Source: Bryobacterales bacterium
Lineage (GTDB): Bacteria > Acidobacteriota > Terriglobia > Bryobacterales > Bryobacteraceae
Direction: 5' to 3'
Length of the DNA stretch: 37,416 nucleotides
Assembly (NCBI GenBank): GCA_003135055.1
Contig: PLDF01000162.1
Span: 1 to 37,416 of the forward strand
The translations under genes were made by a program, and so were the position numbers. Numbering within the stretch: position 1 is the first letter of the stretch; each line of letters opens with the position of its first letter. Shown piece after piece: positions 1-8,218 of the stretch. The notes below the pieces were generated by a model, which was not told the origin of the DNA, searched no databases, and saw only the letters and a list, made by a program, of their open reading frames with translations.

Positions 1-186
1 GGAAAATTTCGACCCGTTACAGCGTTGGCCTGGCCACGCACAATCCGAAAGATTACTTATGCGTGACCAATCTAACCGTCCTCAGTCGTCCCTGACTATT
101 GGCGGGATAGTCGAGGCAACGGTTACATCTAACTTTGCAGTTTGCGCAAAGCATGGGGTTACCCTGTCCCGACTGACTTACTTCAT

Positions 187-1338
187 CTACTTCATCTCGG
201 GGCTGCTGGCAGTGGCCACCTCGGCCCCGAAGCTCTGGTGAATCGCCATGCTTTGGTCCGAGTAGAAGTTCCGGCTGACGAAGCTTGGGTTCGCAGGTAC
301 GGCGGTAATCACATAGCCGCCGGCGTTGGCCGTGAGCGTGAATTTGTACTGGCCCTTTTCGCCGACCGACAGGTCGTTACCGATCAGGCCGGAGGCCGAG
401 GGCGTAGCAGGGCCGTTGGTTGGCGGGCTGAGTTCCTCGAGCGAAGTGGCATACCGGCCGAATTTCGACTGGTATTGCACCTCCGCTTGATGGATGGTTT
501 GGATGGCCTTGATGGCGCCCAATTCGCGTCCGAACATCTGGGCCTTTTGGTACTTCGGAAGCGCAATTATGACGAATAATGGCGCCACACAAAGACAAAC
601 TAAGGTGAGCACTATACGCGTCCCCGACCACCCTCGAATAAACCCGATCCCCAAAATAATCAGTAAGGTCATTGCGCCCACGGCGCCCTTTGGATCTTCG
701 TTATAGCTGATGAGCCCTACGAGAAGCCCCATGACAATCAGGATGGAGCCAACGTCGGAGGCGCAGCCGGATTTCTTGGCGGTATCGGCGTGTCCCGTCG
801 GCGGTGACTTCTCGCTTGATTCCAAGCTCTTTCCGGTCTTCCGCCGATTCATCTCCTGATCGATGCACTCTCTTTCTACGCCCGTCAAATTAGAGGAGCG
901 CAGCGCAGCCAGTTCGCTGTTGGAGAGCGACGAATATCGTCGTTGACGAAGGCGGCGCCCTATATCGGCATGATTGAGGTCTCTGTTGTCCGCGGTTCGA
1001 ATTGGCGTTACCGTAGGGTCGTTTGGCACAGGCCGCGAATGGGCTGCCAAACGCGACTCAGGGCCCCCGGATGCATCGACCCTTTTCAGGGTCACGAGTT
1101 GGGCGCCGCATTCGTTGCAGAATTTGGACGGGTCCGGCACAGCCGATCCGCAACTGTTGCAGTAACGGGTGTGCGATGGTGGCGCAAGCTTGCCGGACGC
1201 AGGCACCTGCGATTGGCCGGCAGGCTGAGCTTCAGTTGATCCCTTGGACAACCCGACGACCGCTTCAAGCGATCTCCCGCATTGGAAACAGAATCTGCTC
1301 TCATCTGGGATTTCCTTGCCGCACTGTGGACAGAGCAT
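187..1338 (-). CDS. Zinc-ribbon / membrane / pseudopilin-like fusion protein
   Basis: The 383-residue product starts with two CxxC...CxxC zinc ribbons: MLCPQCGKEI with FCFQCG at residues 1-22, and YCNSCGS with FCNECG at about 59-79. A polar linker follows. Around residues 195-265 are hydrophobic stretches (GSILIVMGLLVGLI, AMTLLIILGIGFI, IVLTLVCLCVAPLFVIIAL). The last ~115 residues resemble the periplasmic part of type IV pilin/pseudopilin-like proteins: a helix IKAIQTIHQAEVQYQSKFG, the YATSLEEL stretch, then a strand-rich tail with GGYVITAVPA and a conserved-looking NFYSDQSMAIH. Zinc ribbons in front of membrane segments are common in bacterial membrane proteins; joined to a pilin-like tail they suggest a membrane sensor or assembly protein. 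Function is unknown. It diverges from the operon starting at 2000. Confidence 0.8.
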   Translation of the reverse strand: MLCPQCGKEIPDESRFCFQCGRSLEAVVGLSKGSTEAQPAGQSQVPASGKLAPPSHTRYCNSCGSAVPDPSKFCNECGAQLVTLKRVDASGGPESRLAAHSRPVPNDPTVTPIRTADNRDLNHADIGRRLRQRRYSSLSNSELAALRSSNLTGVERECIDQEMNRRKTGKSLESSEKSPPTGHADTAKKSGCASDVGSILIVMGLLVGLISYNEDPKGAVGAMTLLIILGIGFIRGWSGTRIVLTLVCLCVAPLFVIIALPKYQKAQMFGRELGAIKAIQTIHQAEVQYQSKFGRYATSLEELSPPTNGPATPSASGLIGNDLSVGEKGQYKFTLTANAGGYVITAVPANPSFVSRNFYSDQSMAIHQSFGAEVATASSPEMK

Positions 1339-1999
1339 CGACTTTCCTCGGTAAGGCCCAAGCCCCGCTAATGTAGGGCCATTCTACCATTCCAGGGCGG
1401 CGCCAGCGCCTACATTGCGGCAATCGGACCCTGTGAGACGACGGAGCACCGTCACACGTTCAACCCGCTCCCGTCCGGTGAACTGGGAACCGAAGTGAAA
1501 TCCATTGGAGAAGCTAACATGAATCGGGCTGTGTCTCAAAAGTACGAGCGGGCCATCCTTCCATCGATGAACTTGTGGTCGGGCAGGGCACGAGATTTCC
1601 GGCCGACCCGGTCTCCCGCGCCGTCAACAGAAACTGTAGAATTGGAAAGCTGATTGGGTCTGGCAGGAGGCTTCGGTCGCACGAACACCAAGCGTTGGCA
1701 GTGGTTTGGCGTTGTTCTTGTCGCCACCGCGATCAGCGAACTAAATGGCTGACGTCGCGTGACTGGTCAACGCCTCTTCGAGGTAAGGACGCGCTTTACC
1801 GGATCACCTCGCAACTACTGAATGTTGCTGATATAGTACTTGCGAGAAGCCCGCGGCCTCTTCCCGCTCATGCAACTGACAGAAAATACGCAAGTTGGCT
1901 TGTGCCGGTGCTTGGCTACGATTGCGTCCCTTGCACGTCGGTACAGAGACTTTTGAATTCGGCGACCTATTCGCTTTAGACTGAGGACGGAGTACAGTT
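1339..1999. other. Intergenic region without a convincing gene
   Basis: About 660 bases separate the divergent zinc-ribbon genes and must contain their promoters. The open frames here (for example plus strand 1575-1979) have no recognisable motif and unconvincing composition. A stretch near 1529 (GGCTGTGTCTCAAAA) resembles the end of some insertion sequences, but no partner end or transposase was found. Confidence 0.5.
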
Positions 2000-2338
2000 A
2001 TGCGCTGCTTTGAATGTGGGGCTGAAATCGACGAAATGAACGAATCTCAGCCAGTCTGCCCCGGCTGTGGAGCCGTTCCAGGAGGACGAGGCGATAGCGC
2101 GGACGTTTGCGCTCTTCTTGAAGAGGCCGCGGCCTTCGCCTCCGCGCAGTCGGACTGCGAAGAAGATCAAGACGCCGACTTTGACGCCGACCAGGCCTTC
2201 GATCCGATCCGCATGCCGGTCGACCTCCAGGAAGCCGGCGATGACGCGGAAGCTCTTCTCCAGGCCATTGGTTATGCCGCTTTTGTCCTGCCGGAAGGTT
2301 TTCGCTTGTTTCAGCTTCCGACCGAGCGAGTAATGTGA
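2000..2338 (+). CDS. Small acidic zinc-ribbon protein
   Basis: The 112-residue product opens with a single zinc ribbon, MRCFECGAEI and VCPGCGAV (four cysteines within residues 3-23). A strongly acidic helical middle follows (EEDQDADFDADQAFD), then a tail ending at residue 112. The fold suggests a metal-bound adaptor. It is the first gene of a plus-strand run; the next gene starts 12 bases after its stop, so the two are probably co-transcribed. A reverse-strand frame covers the same bases, but the paired CxxC motifs and the tight spacing to the next gene favour this reading. No family name is offered for the acidic part. Confidence 0.65.
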   Translation: MRCFECGAEIDEMNESQPVCPGCGAVPGGRGDSADVCALLEEAAAFASAQSDCEEDQDADFDADQAFDPIRMPVDLQEAGDDAEALLQAIGYAAFVLPEGFRLFQLPTERVM

Positions 2339-2350
2339 GGCCGCCCCGCC

Positions 2351-3898
2351 ATGCAACCAGCAGTCCCTACACGCCAGGCGCTGCCACCAGCGCCAGTGGT
2401 GTGCCAACGCGTGACCCGACTGCAACCGGATGGCCCGGCAATCAGGTGCCTCTTCTCAGATGACAGGTCCCTGCCGCTCTCCCGCTTCCTCGCAAGCTTC
2501 ATCGATCCTGCGGACCAGATCGAGTTTGATCCAACCGCCACAGACCCCGCTCGGGAATTCCGGTTGCTGCAGGCTTCAGGACGCCGCCCACAAGAGATCT
2601 ATTTCGCGTCGATCGGCTATGTGACACAGCCCAAGGCCAACAAGCGCAACGAATACTTCGTGCGCGCCGAGATCGCAAGCGGGCTCCTCGGCGTGGAGCG
2701 CATTCACCTGCCTAACGATGCCGTGCGCGACTATTTCTACTTCTCCAATCGCCGGCGCCCTGGGTGCGAAGAGGAGACTCTCTTCGACTTGCTGCGAACG
2801 CCGCCTTCGGCATCGCCAACGGACCTCCGCCTAGCTCTGAAGGTGCGGATGCTTGAATTGCGGACTGAGAGCGCACAGAGGCAAGAAAATCAGATTATCG
2901 AACGCGCTTTCAATCTTCTCGCGAATCCCGAACTTCGATCCTGCTACCAAGCTCTTCTTGTCGACCCTGATGCTCCCGCGGTGTTTCCCTACGGTGGCTT
3001 TGGATCGCTTCTTGCCGCCGGCGACCTCTCGACGGACCGCAACACATTCTTTGCCAGGAAGATACTGTCGTTCCTGCCCGAGCGTCGCGACCGCCGCTTC
3101 CGAGCGCCTCTTCGGAAGATCGAGTTCCTCAATGGCTATGCGGTCTATCGCGATAGCCGCCGCAAGGCTGAAGTGTTTTTGGACCAACTCTCGCTGCCTG
3201 TCCCGTGGGATCCGACGTGGAATCAGTGGCGGCACCTCGTCAGAGCGAAGTTCGGAGTCGAGGCCACGTTTGTGAAGAGCGGAAGATACCGCCTGCGAGA
3301 CGGCGAGTGGCATTTGGTGGAGTGGGAAACGGCCTTGCCCAGCCGTCTCAAGATCGGCCTCCCGGCTGATGCCCATGAGGTCGTGGCTAACGCCCGGAAG
3401 ACATACAGCCGCTTCGGCCAGTTCTTCGTTGCGATCCAAGGGATTCGGAAACGCGTCGAACGCGAGCCCATCGAGGGCCGGGAATTGCGTCGCATCTGTA
3501 ATGATCTGGGCGTCCCGTCCGATTTCGACATTGGACAGATTTCGTGGAAGCCGGACTACGATCCGTTTTTCTACGACCAACTCCGCAAGCGAACCAGAAA
3601 GATGTTCTTATTTCGCGCCGAGTATATCTTCGAGTTGGAGCGCAGTATCGTCGTTGAGGTTCCCGAACATGGGCATGCGACGTACATCTTCTCCCGCCCC
3701 GAAAACGTCGAACTGTGGATCGGCGAGTACGCCAGAATTTCCAAGGATGATATTCGCCGCAACCGCGCAAATGCCGCCGAACGGTTAGCCTTCATCGGCC
3801 GCGTGATGCACGGGCGAAATTCGCGTGGATGGCTGCGCGATCTCCGCCAGAGAATCGGTGAGCCGGTGGACTACTCGCTCGCTGTGGAGCAGCCTTAG
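2351..3898 (+). CDS. 515-aa protein with degenerate J-like domain, function unknown
   Basis: The best landmark is around residues 139-202. ETLFDLLRTPPSAS and a basic helix are followed by ERAFNLLANPELRSCYQAL, which matches the end of a J domain (AYxvLsdpxkRxxYD) but lacks the HPD motif between helices II and III. It is therefore unlikely to stimulate Hsp70 in the usual way. The first ~135 residues are an unrecognised globular region; residues ~225-515 are rich in basic and aromatic residues (KIEFLNGYAVYRDS, FLFRAEYIFELERSIVVEVP, SRGWLRDLRQRIG). No signal peptide or membrane segment is seen. It lies 12 bases after the zinc-ribbon gene and 15 bases before the Cas4-like N-half, which suggests it works with that nuclease. 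This link is inference. Confidence 0.75.
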   Translation: MQPAVPTRQALPPAPVVCQRVTRLQPDGPAIRCLFSDDRSLPLSRFLASFIDPADQIEFDPTATDPAREFRLLQASGRRPQEIYFASIGYVTQPKANKRNEYFVRAEIASGLLGVERIHLPNDAVRDYFYFSNRRRPGCEEETLFDLLRTPPSASPTDLRLALKVRMLELRTESAQRQENQIIERAFNLLANPELRSCYQALLVDPDAPAVFPYGGFGSLLAAGDLSTDRNTFFARKILSFLPERRDRRFRAPLRKIEFLNGYAVYRDSRRKAEVFLDQLSLPVPWDPTWNQWRHLVRAKFGVEATFVKSGRYRLRDGEWHLVEWETALPSRLKIGLPADAHEVVANARKTYSRFGQFFVAIQGIRKRVEREPIEGRELRRICNDLGVPSDFDIGQISWKPDYDPFFYDQLRKRTRKMFLFRAEYIFELERSIVVEVPEHGHATYIFSRPENVELWIGEYARISKDDIRRNRANAAERLAFIGRVMHGRNSRGWLRDLRQRIGEPVDYSLAVEQP

Positions 3899-3913
3899 CG
3901 GGCGGTACCTCTT

Positions 3914-4174
3914 ATGCGCCGCCATGATCGCTTCATTTCCGCTTCTGAGATAGGAACCTGGTGCTACTGCAAACGAGCGTGGTACCTCCAACAACTCGGC
4001 CATCCGTCTGCTCTCAGGAAGAAACAACTGGACGGCGCTCAGTATCACCAGACGCATTTCCAGAACCTGCGTGACGCCCGCCGGCAACGCGCTGTCTCTC
4101 GCGTCGTGATGCTCATCTGTTTTATACTCCTCGTCTTGCTCGGGATTGCTGGCTTATGGTCCGCCCGATGGTAG
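3914..4174 (+). CDS. Cas4-like nuclease, N-terminal half with membrane helix
   Basis: The 86-residue product has the start of a Cas4/RecB-type nuclease: FISASEIGTWCYCKRAWYL, where Cas4 proteins have their first Fe-S cysteine and the CxxxxWY pattern. It continues into QLDGAQYHQTHF, which resembles the HxxxH-type motif of that family. Instead of continuing into the catalytic core it ends in a hydrophobic helix (VVMLICFILLVLLGIAGLW, residues ~64-82) and a stop. The catalytic half is in the next, overlapping gene, which begins with another membrane helix. The two polypeptides probably reassemble as a membrane-anchored nuclease. A frameshifted single gene is the alternative, but the hydrophobic hairpin at the junction argues for a designed arrangement. 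Confidence 0.7.
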   Translation: MRRHDRFISASEIGTWCYCKRAWYLQQLGHPSALRKKQLDGAQYHQTHFQNLRDARRQRAVSRVVMLICFILLVLLGIAGLWSARW

Positions 4175-4692
4175 CCGTGGTTCTTTTGCTGGCTATCGTG
4201 TTCCTCCTGGCGCTACTAGTCTGGGTCCGTGCCGTTCGAAGAATCGCGCGAAGTGGAGTTCCATTGGGACGTGTTATCTCCCAGGATACAGATCGGCGCC
4301 GCGCGCTGCACCGCCCTCTCGTGTCGCTGCACCACGGACTCGCCGGCAAGCCTGATTACTTGGTTGAGACAAATGAGGGACTGGTGCCTGTGGAACTCAA
4401 ATCCCGCGATTCCCCCCGATCTGGTCCGTATGCCAGCGACACCACGCAGTTGACTGCCTACTGCGTTCTCGTGGAAGCCGCCACTGGCGTCACGCCACCG
4501 TATGGCATCATTCAATACGCGAATCGGTCTTGGCGCACTGAGTACGGCCCGCATGCGCGCGAACAAGTCCTTCTGATCATTGAAGAGATTCGCGGCGCCC
4601 GCGATTTGCAATCCGTTCATCGCAACCACAGTTGCCCGGCCCGTTGCCGTCCTTGTGGCTTCCGAGAAACCTGTGAAGAGCGGATCGGGTAG
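4156..4692 (+). CDS. Cas4-like PD-(D/E)XK nuclease, C-terminal half with membrane helix
   Basis: The product begins with a hydrophobic helix (VAVVLLLAIVFLLALLVWV, residues ~6-24), then the PD-(D/E)XK core: GKPDYLVETNEGLVPVELKS gives the catalytic D (about residue 67) and the ExK motif (E-L-K at about 80-82). DTTQLTAYCVLVEAATG supplies the conserved QL...Y helix. The tail SCPARCRPCGFRETCEERI carries the cysteine cluster that, with the cysteine of the upstream gene, would form the Cas4-type Fe-S site. Two starts fit: 4156 (ATG GTC) and 4168, where ATGGTAG overlaps the upstream stop and would give translational coupling. It most resembles solo Cas4/DUF83 nucleases; no CRISPR array or cas1/cas2 lies in the window. 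Confidence 0.75.
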   Translation: MVRPMVAVVLLLAIVFLLALLVWVRAVRRIARSGVPLGRVISQDTDRRRALHRPLVSLHHGLAGKPDYLVETNEGLVPVELKSRDSPRSGPYASDTTQLTAYCVLVEAATGVTPPYGIIQYANRSWRTEYGPHAREQVLLIIEEIRGARDLQSVHRNHSCPARCRPCGFRETCEERIG

Positions 4693-4754
4693 TCCACACG
4701 GTTCGAGTGAGCCGTTCTCTGCCTTCACCGTTGCGTGCGTACTGAAATCCTGCA

Positions 4755-5033
4755 ATGAAAAGGGATCACCACTCAGACCAACCGGCCGTGCTCATTCACT
4801 CGGACGACGCGTCTTCCACGGGCATATCAAAACCCGTGAACGGCGTTTACCAGAACAAATCTGGCTTGTTGGATCGGCACGTGGTACTGGCATGGGAAGC
4901 TCCCCCAGACCAAAGCCCGTCACGATCCCAGCACCGGGTGCCCTCATTTGGTAGACGGGAACAGATTTTATCGGACATAAGCACGTGGAAGATTCCCATC
5001 GGCGGCCAGTGTATCGGGCTGGGGGCGCGCTGA
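4755..5033 (+). CDS. Possible small hypothetical protein
   Basis: A 92-codon frame lies 62 bases after the nuclease operon on the same strand and ends next to the stop of the convergent repeat protein. No domain, signal peptide or cysteine motif is recognised, and composition is only moderately gene-like. It may be a small fourth member of the operon or a chance frame. A short inverted repeat (CACGGG at 4817, CCCGTG at 4833) lies inside it and could instead belong to a transcript end. Confidence 0.25.
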   Translation: MKRDHHSDQPAVLIHSDDASSTGISKPVNGVYQNKSGLLDRHVVLAWEAPPDQSPSRSQHRVPSFGRREQILSDISTWKIPIGGQCIGLGAR

Positions 5034-5034
5034 C

Positions 5035-6702
5035 TTAATCGTTTCGCTTGTGTATTGACGAGAGCCTTTCGGTCGCTGCTCTGCGGACATCCGCATCCGC
5101 ATCACTCGCTGCTACTTCAGTCAGAATGCGCTCATCAGTGAGCTTCCGGACGGCCAAAAGGCGGACTAAAGAACCTTTGTCCGCGATTGCAATTCTGGAA
5201 AGCACTGCCTGATCATTAAGCCTCTCGACTGCTGCACGACGAATCTGCGGCTCTTGGTCGTCCGTTGCAATCCTTGTGAGCAGGGTCTGATCGGTCACGC
5301 TCTTTAGAGCGGCTACTCGGACGAAAAAGTCTTTGCTCCGCTCTACAGCCACCGCCAAGGACTCTTGGTCGGTCAGTCTCTCCGCTGCCAATACGCGAAT
5401 GCCTGGGTCCTGGTCGCCTGTGGCCAATTTCAACAACGCAGGCTGATCAGTGAGCTTAGATATGGCTGTTTTACGGATAGTACGATCGTTCTCCTCAGTT
5501 GCAATTCTTCCCAGAAGCATCTGATCGCTGAGCCTCTCGATGGCGGCGTTGCGGACTGCCGCATCTCTATCATCAACCGCGAGCTTCGACAGTATCGTCT
5601 GATCGCTAAGCCTCTCGACGGCGGCTTTGCGGACTACCGTATCTCGATCACCAACCGCGAGCTTCGACAGCATCGTCTGATCGGTGATATTAGACGCCAC
5701 GCCAGCCCTGACTTCCGGTATGTCAGATTGCGCGAACTCGACCAGGTCTTCCGCCGTGAAGATGTTCAGTCGAAGCAGTTTTACCAATAATCGCTCGTGT
5801 GGCGCCTCCGCGCGGTGAAAAGTGGTCGTGCCAGAGTCCGCGACGGAGATGGTGACGATTCCGGGGAAATCCGTGGACCAAATCTCGTCAGCGATATTTC
5901 GCGCCCCTTGTAACAGCTTGACGATAACAATCTCGCCTGTCATGCCAAACCCACCTCGGGGACCAGAGTAATTCCGACCCGTCTGGGACACATCTACAAC
6001 ACATTCGACGCCAGGAAGCCGAGATCTGAGGCGAGGTTCGACGAGCGCCAGTATTATGCGGGCTATAAACTCCCTTGCGTCCCCAGTTGTATGACCCATG
6101 TTGCCAGCGATGCGCTCCAGGACTGGATTTGATCCCGACAGCCGGCTGATCGCAGTGGCTTGGACTAGCGGATCCCGTTCGGCCATTGCAATTCTGGCCA
6201 ATATCGCCTGGTCGGTTAGCCGCTCAACTGCAGCCGTGCGAACGAGCGCGTCCTTTTCGTCGGTTGCCGCGCTGGCCAATATCGACTGATCGGTTAGCCT
6301 TTCCAGTGCAGCCCTCCGGACGCTCGAGTTGTTTTCGTGGGTTGCCACGTTGCCTAATATCACTTGATCGTTTAGGCGCTCCACTGCGGTCCTACGAACA
6401 GAATAGTCCTTGTCCTCAACTGCTACCTTTGCTAGTATCGTTTGGTTCGTGATAAGCCTGACGGCAGCCATGCGGACAAGGTAGTCTTCGTCATTTATCG
6501 CCTTAAAAGCAAGCGCATCACATGCGCTTTGGTCAGCTGCTGAACATCTGGCGGCAAGAGCATCAAACTTCTGTGCCCGGGCAACAGGTATCAGAATTGC
6601 CATCAACGGCGCAACCAAGGCTACAGCGCCCGCCGTCCGCCTCTTGCGCAAGATCTCCCCCCGCTTCACAAGAGAAAGACAAAGCCATTTTGAAGCTGTC
6701 AT
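5035..6702 (-). CDS. Exported alpha-repeat (HEAT/LRV-like) protein
   Basis: The 555-residue protein has an N-terminal hydrophobic export segment (AGAVALVAPLMAILIPVARA, ending near residue 43). It then carries a 26-residue repeat with consensus VRxAAVERLtDQxiLxxiAxxDxD. Five copies occupy about residues 75-205 and nine copies about 328-550. Between them (about 205-327) is a non-repeat insert containing GVECVVDVSQTGRNY and GPRGGFGMTGEIVIV. Repeats of this kind form curved helical solenoids used for protein binding; the nearest classes are HEAT/ARM or the variant leucine-rich repeat. It probably acts as a scaffold outside the cytoplasm. It is convergent with the nuclease operon and has no obvious functional partner. 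The repeats are similar at DNA level (78-bp period), so copy number could vary between strains. Confidence 0.75.
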   Translation of the reverse strand: MTASKWLCLSLVKRGEILRKRRTAGAVALVAPLMAILIPVARAQKFDALAARCSAADQSACDALAFKAINDEDYLVRMAAVRLITNQTILAKVAVEDKDYSVRRTAVERLNDQVILGNVATHENNSSVRRAALERLTDQSILASAATDEKDALVRTAAVERLTDQAILARIAMAERDPLVQATAISRLSGSNPVLERIAGNMGHTTGDAREFIARIILALVEPRLRSRLPGVECVVDVSQTGRNYSGPRGGFGMTGEIVIVKLLQGARNIADEIWSTDFPGIVTISVADSGTTTFHRAEAPHERLLVKLLRLNIFTAEDLVEFAQSDIPEVRAGVASNITDQTMLSKLAVGDRDTVVRKAAVERLSDQTILSKLAVDDRDAAVRNAAIERLSDQMLLGRIATEENDRTIRKTAISKLTDQPALLKLATGDQDPGIRVLAAERLTDQESLAVAVERSKDFFVRVAALKSVTDQTLLTRIATDDQEPQIRRAAVERLNDQAVLSRIAIADKGSLVRLLAVRKLTDERILTEVAASDADADVRRAATERLSSIHKRND

Positions 6703-7396
6703 CGGAGCCTCTCACACGCAGTATACACCTCGTGAACAACGTAAAGGTGTCGCCAATTTGCGATCCACTTGTGCTTCCGATAATCCCGGCGCTATATCGA
6801 TGCAGCAGCTCAGCGGACGTTTTGGCCTTCGCTGAGGGGTGGGGCTGCATCCGACTCACTCCCGCTCAACCTGCGGATTCGTTTACCTTTAACGTTCCAG
6901 ACGCCGGATAGATCCCGTTAAGTCCTTAGGGCCGTATCGTGAGCGGTCCGGCCGGCAGAGGCCCGGGAAGGGCGAAAATGCGCGCGGCCGGAGCGTTCAC
7001 GATACGGCGACTTTTACTAAGCCGCCTGGGGGTTTGGCAGGGCTTATGGGGATTCAATCGAACGGCTATGCCTGGTGAACTCCGTCTTGGCGCAGGCGAA
7101 GGGCTGCGTGGTCGCAATTGCCCTGCCAAACGAGGCATCACACTCGCAGTCTACCGCGAAGCGGTTTAGTCCCGTTGGGGGAAGCTGGAAAATGCGCGGT
7201 TTGGGGCCTAAACACGCGGGCGCAATCAAAGGTCATTTACTCGAACGTGCAAACCGGGCTTGCCATCCGAAGTGAGCAATCATTGGGGGTTCTAGAACCT
7301 TCGCAGCTGAGAAGGGCGCCGGAGGGCCATTCCGGCGGTTCCGCCAACCGGCGGACCATACGACCCTAGCCGGCGCGGCCCGCCCTGGGTAACCCG
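6703..7396. other. Gene-poor spacer with GC-rich inverted repeats
   Basis: Nearly 700 bases lie between the ThiF gene end and the repeat protein start. No frame looks like a gene. The stretch contains the large inverted repeat listed separately (6931-7008) and a cluster of small GC hairpins at 7332-7354 (GGCGG / CCGCC / GGCGG). The latter lies just downstream of the long minus-strand operon and may help end its transcript, though no T-tract is seen. Confidence 0.5.
6931..7008. repeat. 78-bp near-perfect inverted repeat
   Basis: The left arm 6931-6954 (begins GCCGTATCGTGA) pairs with the right arm 6985-7008 (ends TCACGATACGGC). The outer 12 bases pair perfectly, and the inner parts (CCGGCCG / CGGCCGG) also pair with only a few mismatches over 24 bases. 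The spacer is 30 bases. It could be a REP/MITE-type palindrome, a structured RNA, or a strong transcript end; there is no U-tract to support a classic terminator. Confidence 0.7.
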
Positions 7397-8215
7397 CTAG
7401 CGCAAGTCGGGTAAGGCCGCAGCCCGCGGTTCACCCCTCCAGTGCCTCTGGCCCCGACTCCGCATTCCTCGCCATAGCTTCGGATTCACCGCCAGCGGTT
7501 GGGCACGACCTACGGCCACATCGACGAAAGCACCGTGGTACGAAACGGAGCCGTGCCGAAAAAGTCGCGCCAAGAGTGCCAGCGCATGGTTGGCAAGCGT
7601 GGGATTGACGAATGGCGATTGCATTTCCAGGGCCTCCACGGCGCTGCAACTGGGCTGTCCGTCGTCATCGAGCGATGGCTCAATCAACTCCGGGAACAAC
7701 TCCGCGACGGTACGCAGCCGAGTGGCGGACCGCTTGTTCTGACAATTCCAAGGTTGTCCGAGGACAAATTGTCCCCCCGTTGCGTGGTTCCCCAGGTCGA
7801 GCCAAAAGGACACGCTGCACCGTCCCGTCACCTTCTCGGCTATGACTCTCCGCGCTGCCCGGCTGTCAACGCATCCGATCAGGATATCGACGCGATCCAC
7901 GCTGGTGCGCGAGGAGAAGTGCTCCGGTACGGCGTGCCAATCGAGACCCCAGAAGAGGTTCATGCGCGAGACAAGGACCACGACTTTCGAATTTCCGATC
8001 TCTGCCCGGCTGAATGGCTGACGCACACAGTTCGTGGCCGAAACCACCTCGCCGTCCATCAAGGTCACATCCAGGCCACCCTGATGCCCATGGACCAGCA
8101 TTGCCTGGTGCAAGTACGGCAGGCCCGCGGCGATCGCACTGCCGTTCCCGCCGCAACCGACTACCAGCACGCGCACCGGCCGGCGAAGCAACTCCGGCGA
8201 AAGGCTATGCGACAT
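7397..8215 (-). CDS. PRTRC system ThiF family protein
   Basis: This 272-residue protein has the ThiF/E1 nucleotide-binding fold. The glycine motif VVGCGGNGSA lies at residues 18-27, VTLMDGEVVSATNCVRQPF matches the region where the family binds ATP and metal (D...N..RQ), and GCVDSRAARR follows. ThiF/MoeB/E1 proteins adenylate a C-terminus of a partner protein. The PRTRC version is a component of a plasmid gene cassette (ParB-related, ThiF-related) whose biochemical role is unknown. The E1 cysteine-containing C-terminal domain is not obvious. Start: GAGGTAATCG lies just before ATG, three bases after the protein B stop. It is the last gene of the long operon. Confidence 0.88.
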   Translation of the reverse strand: MSHSLSPELLRRPVRVLVVGCGGNGSAIAAGLPYLHQAMLVHGHQGGLDVTLMDGEVVSATNCVRQPFSRAEIGNSKVVVLVSRMNLFWGLDWHAVPEHFSSRTSVDRVDILIGCVDSRAARRVIAEKVTGRCSVSFWLDLGNHATGGQFVLGQPWNCQNKRSATRLRTVAELFPELIEPSLDDDGQPSCSAVEALEMQSPFVNPTLANHALALLARLFRHGSVSYHGAFVDVAVGRAQPLAVNPKLWRGMRSRGQRHWRGEPRAAALPDLR

Positions 8216-8218
8216 CGA

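Noticed and set aside
1976..2425. Reverse-strand 149-codon gene
   Set aside because: It overlaps the zinc-ribbon gene and the start of the 515-aa gene; paired CxxC motifs and operon spacing favour the plus strand.
2831..3580. Reverse-strand 249-codon gene
   Set aside because: It lies wholly inside the 515-aa gene, has no recognisable domain, and its neighbours on that strand are also shadows.
3914..4692. Cas4 of a CRISPR system
   Set aside because: No cas1, cas2, effector gene or array is visible; the protein is split and membrane-anchored. Treated as a solo Cas4-like nuclease.
7332..7354. Rho-independent terminator after the ThiF gene
   Set aside because: GC-rich short stems are present but without a following T-tract, so only noted within the spacer entry.
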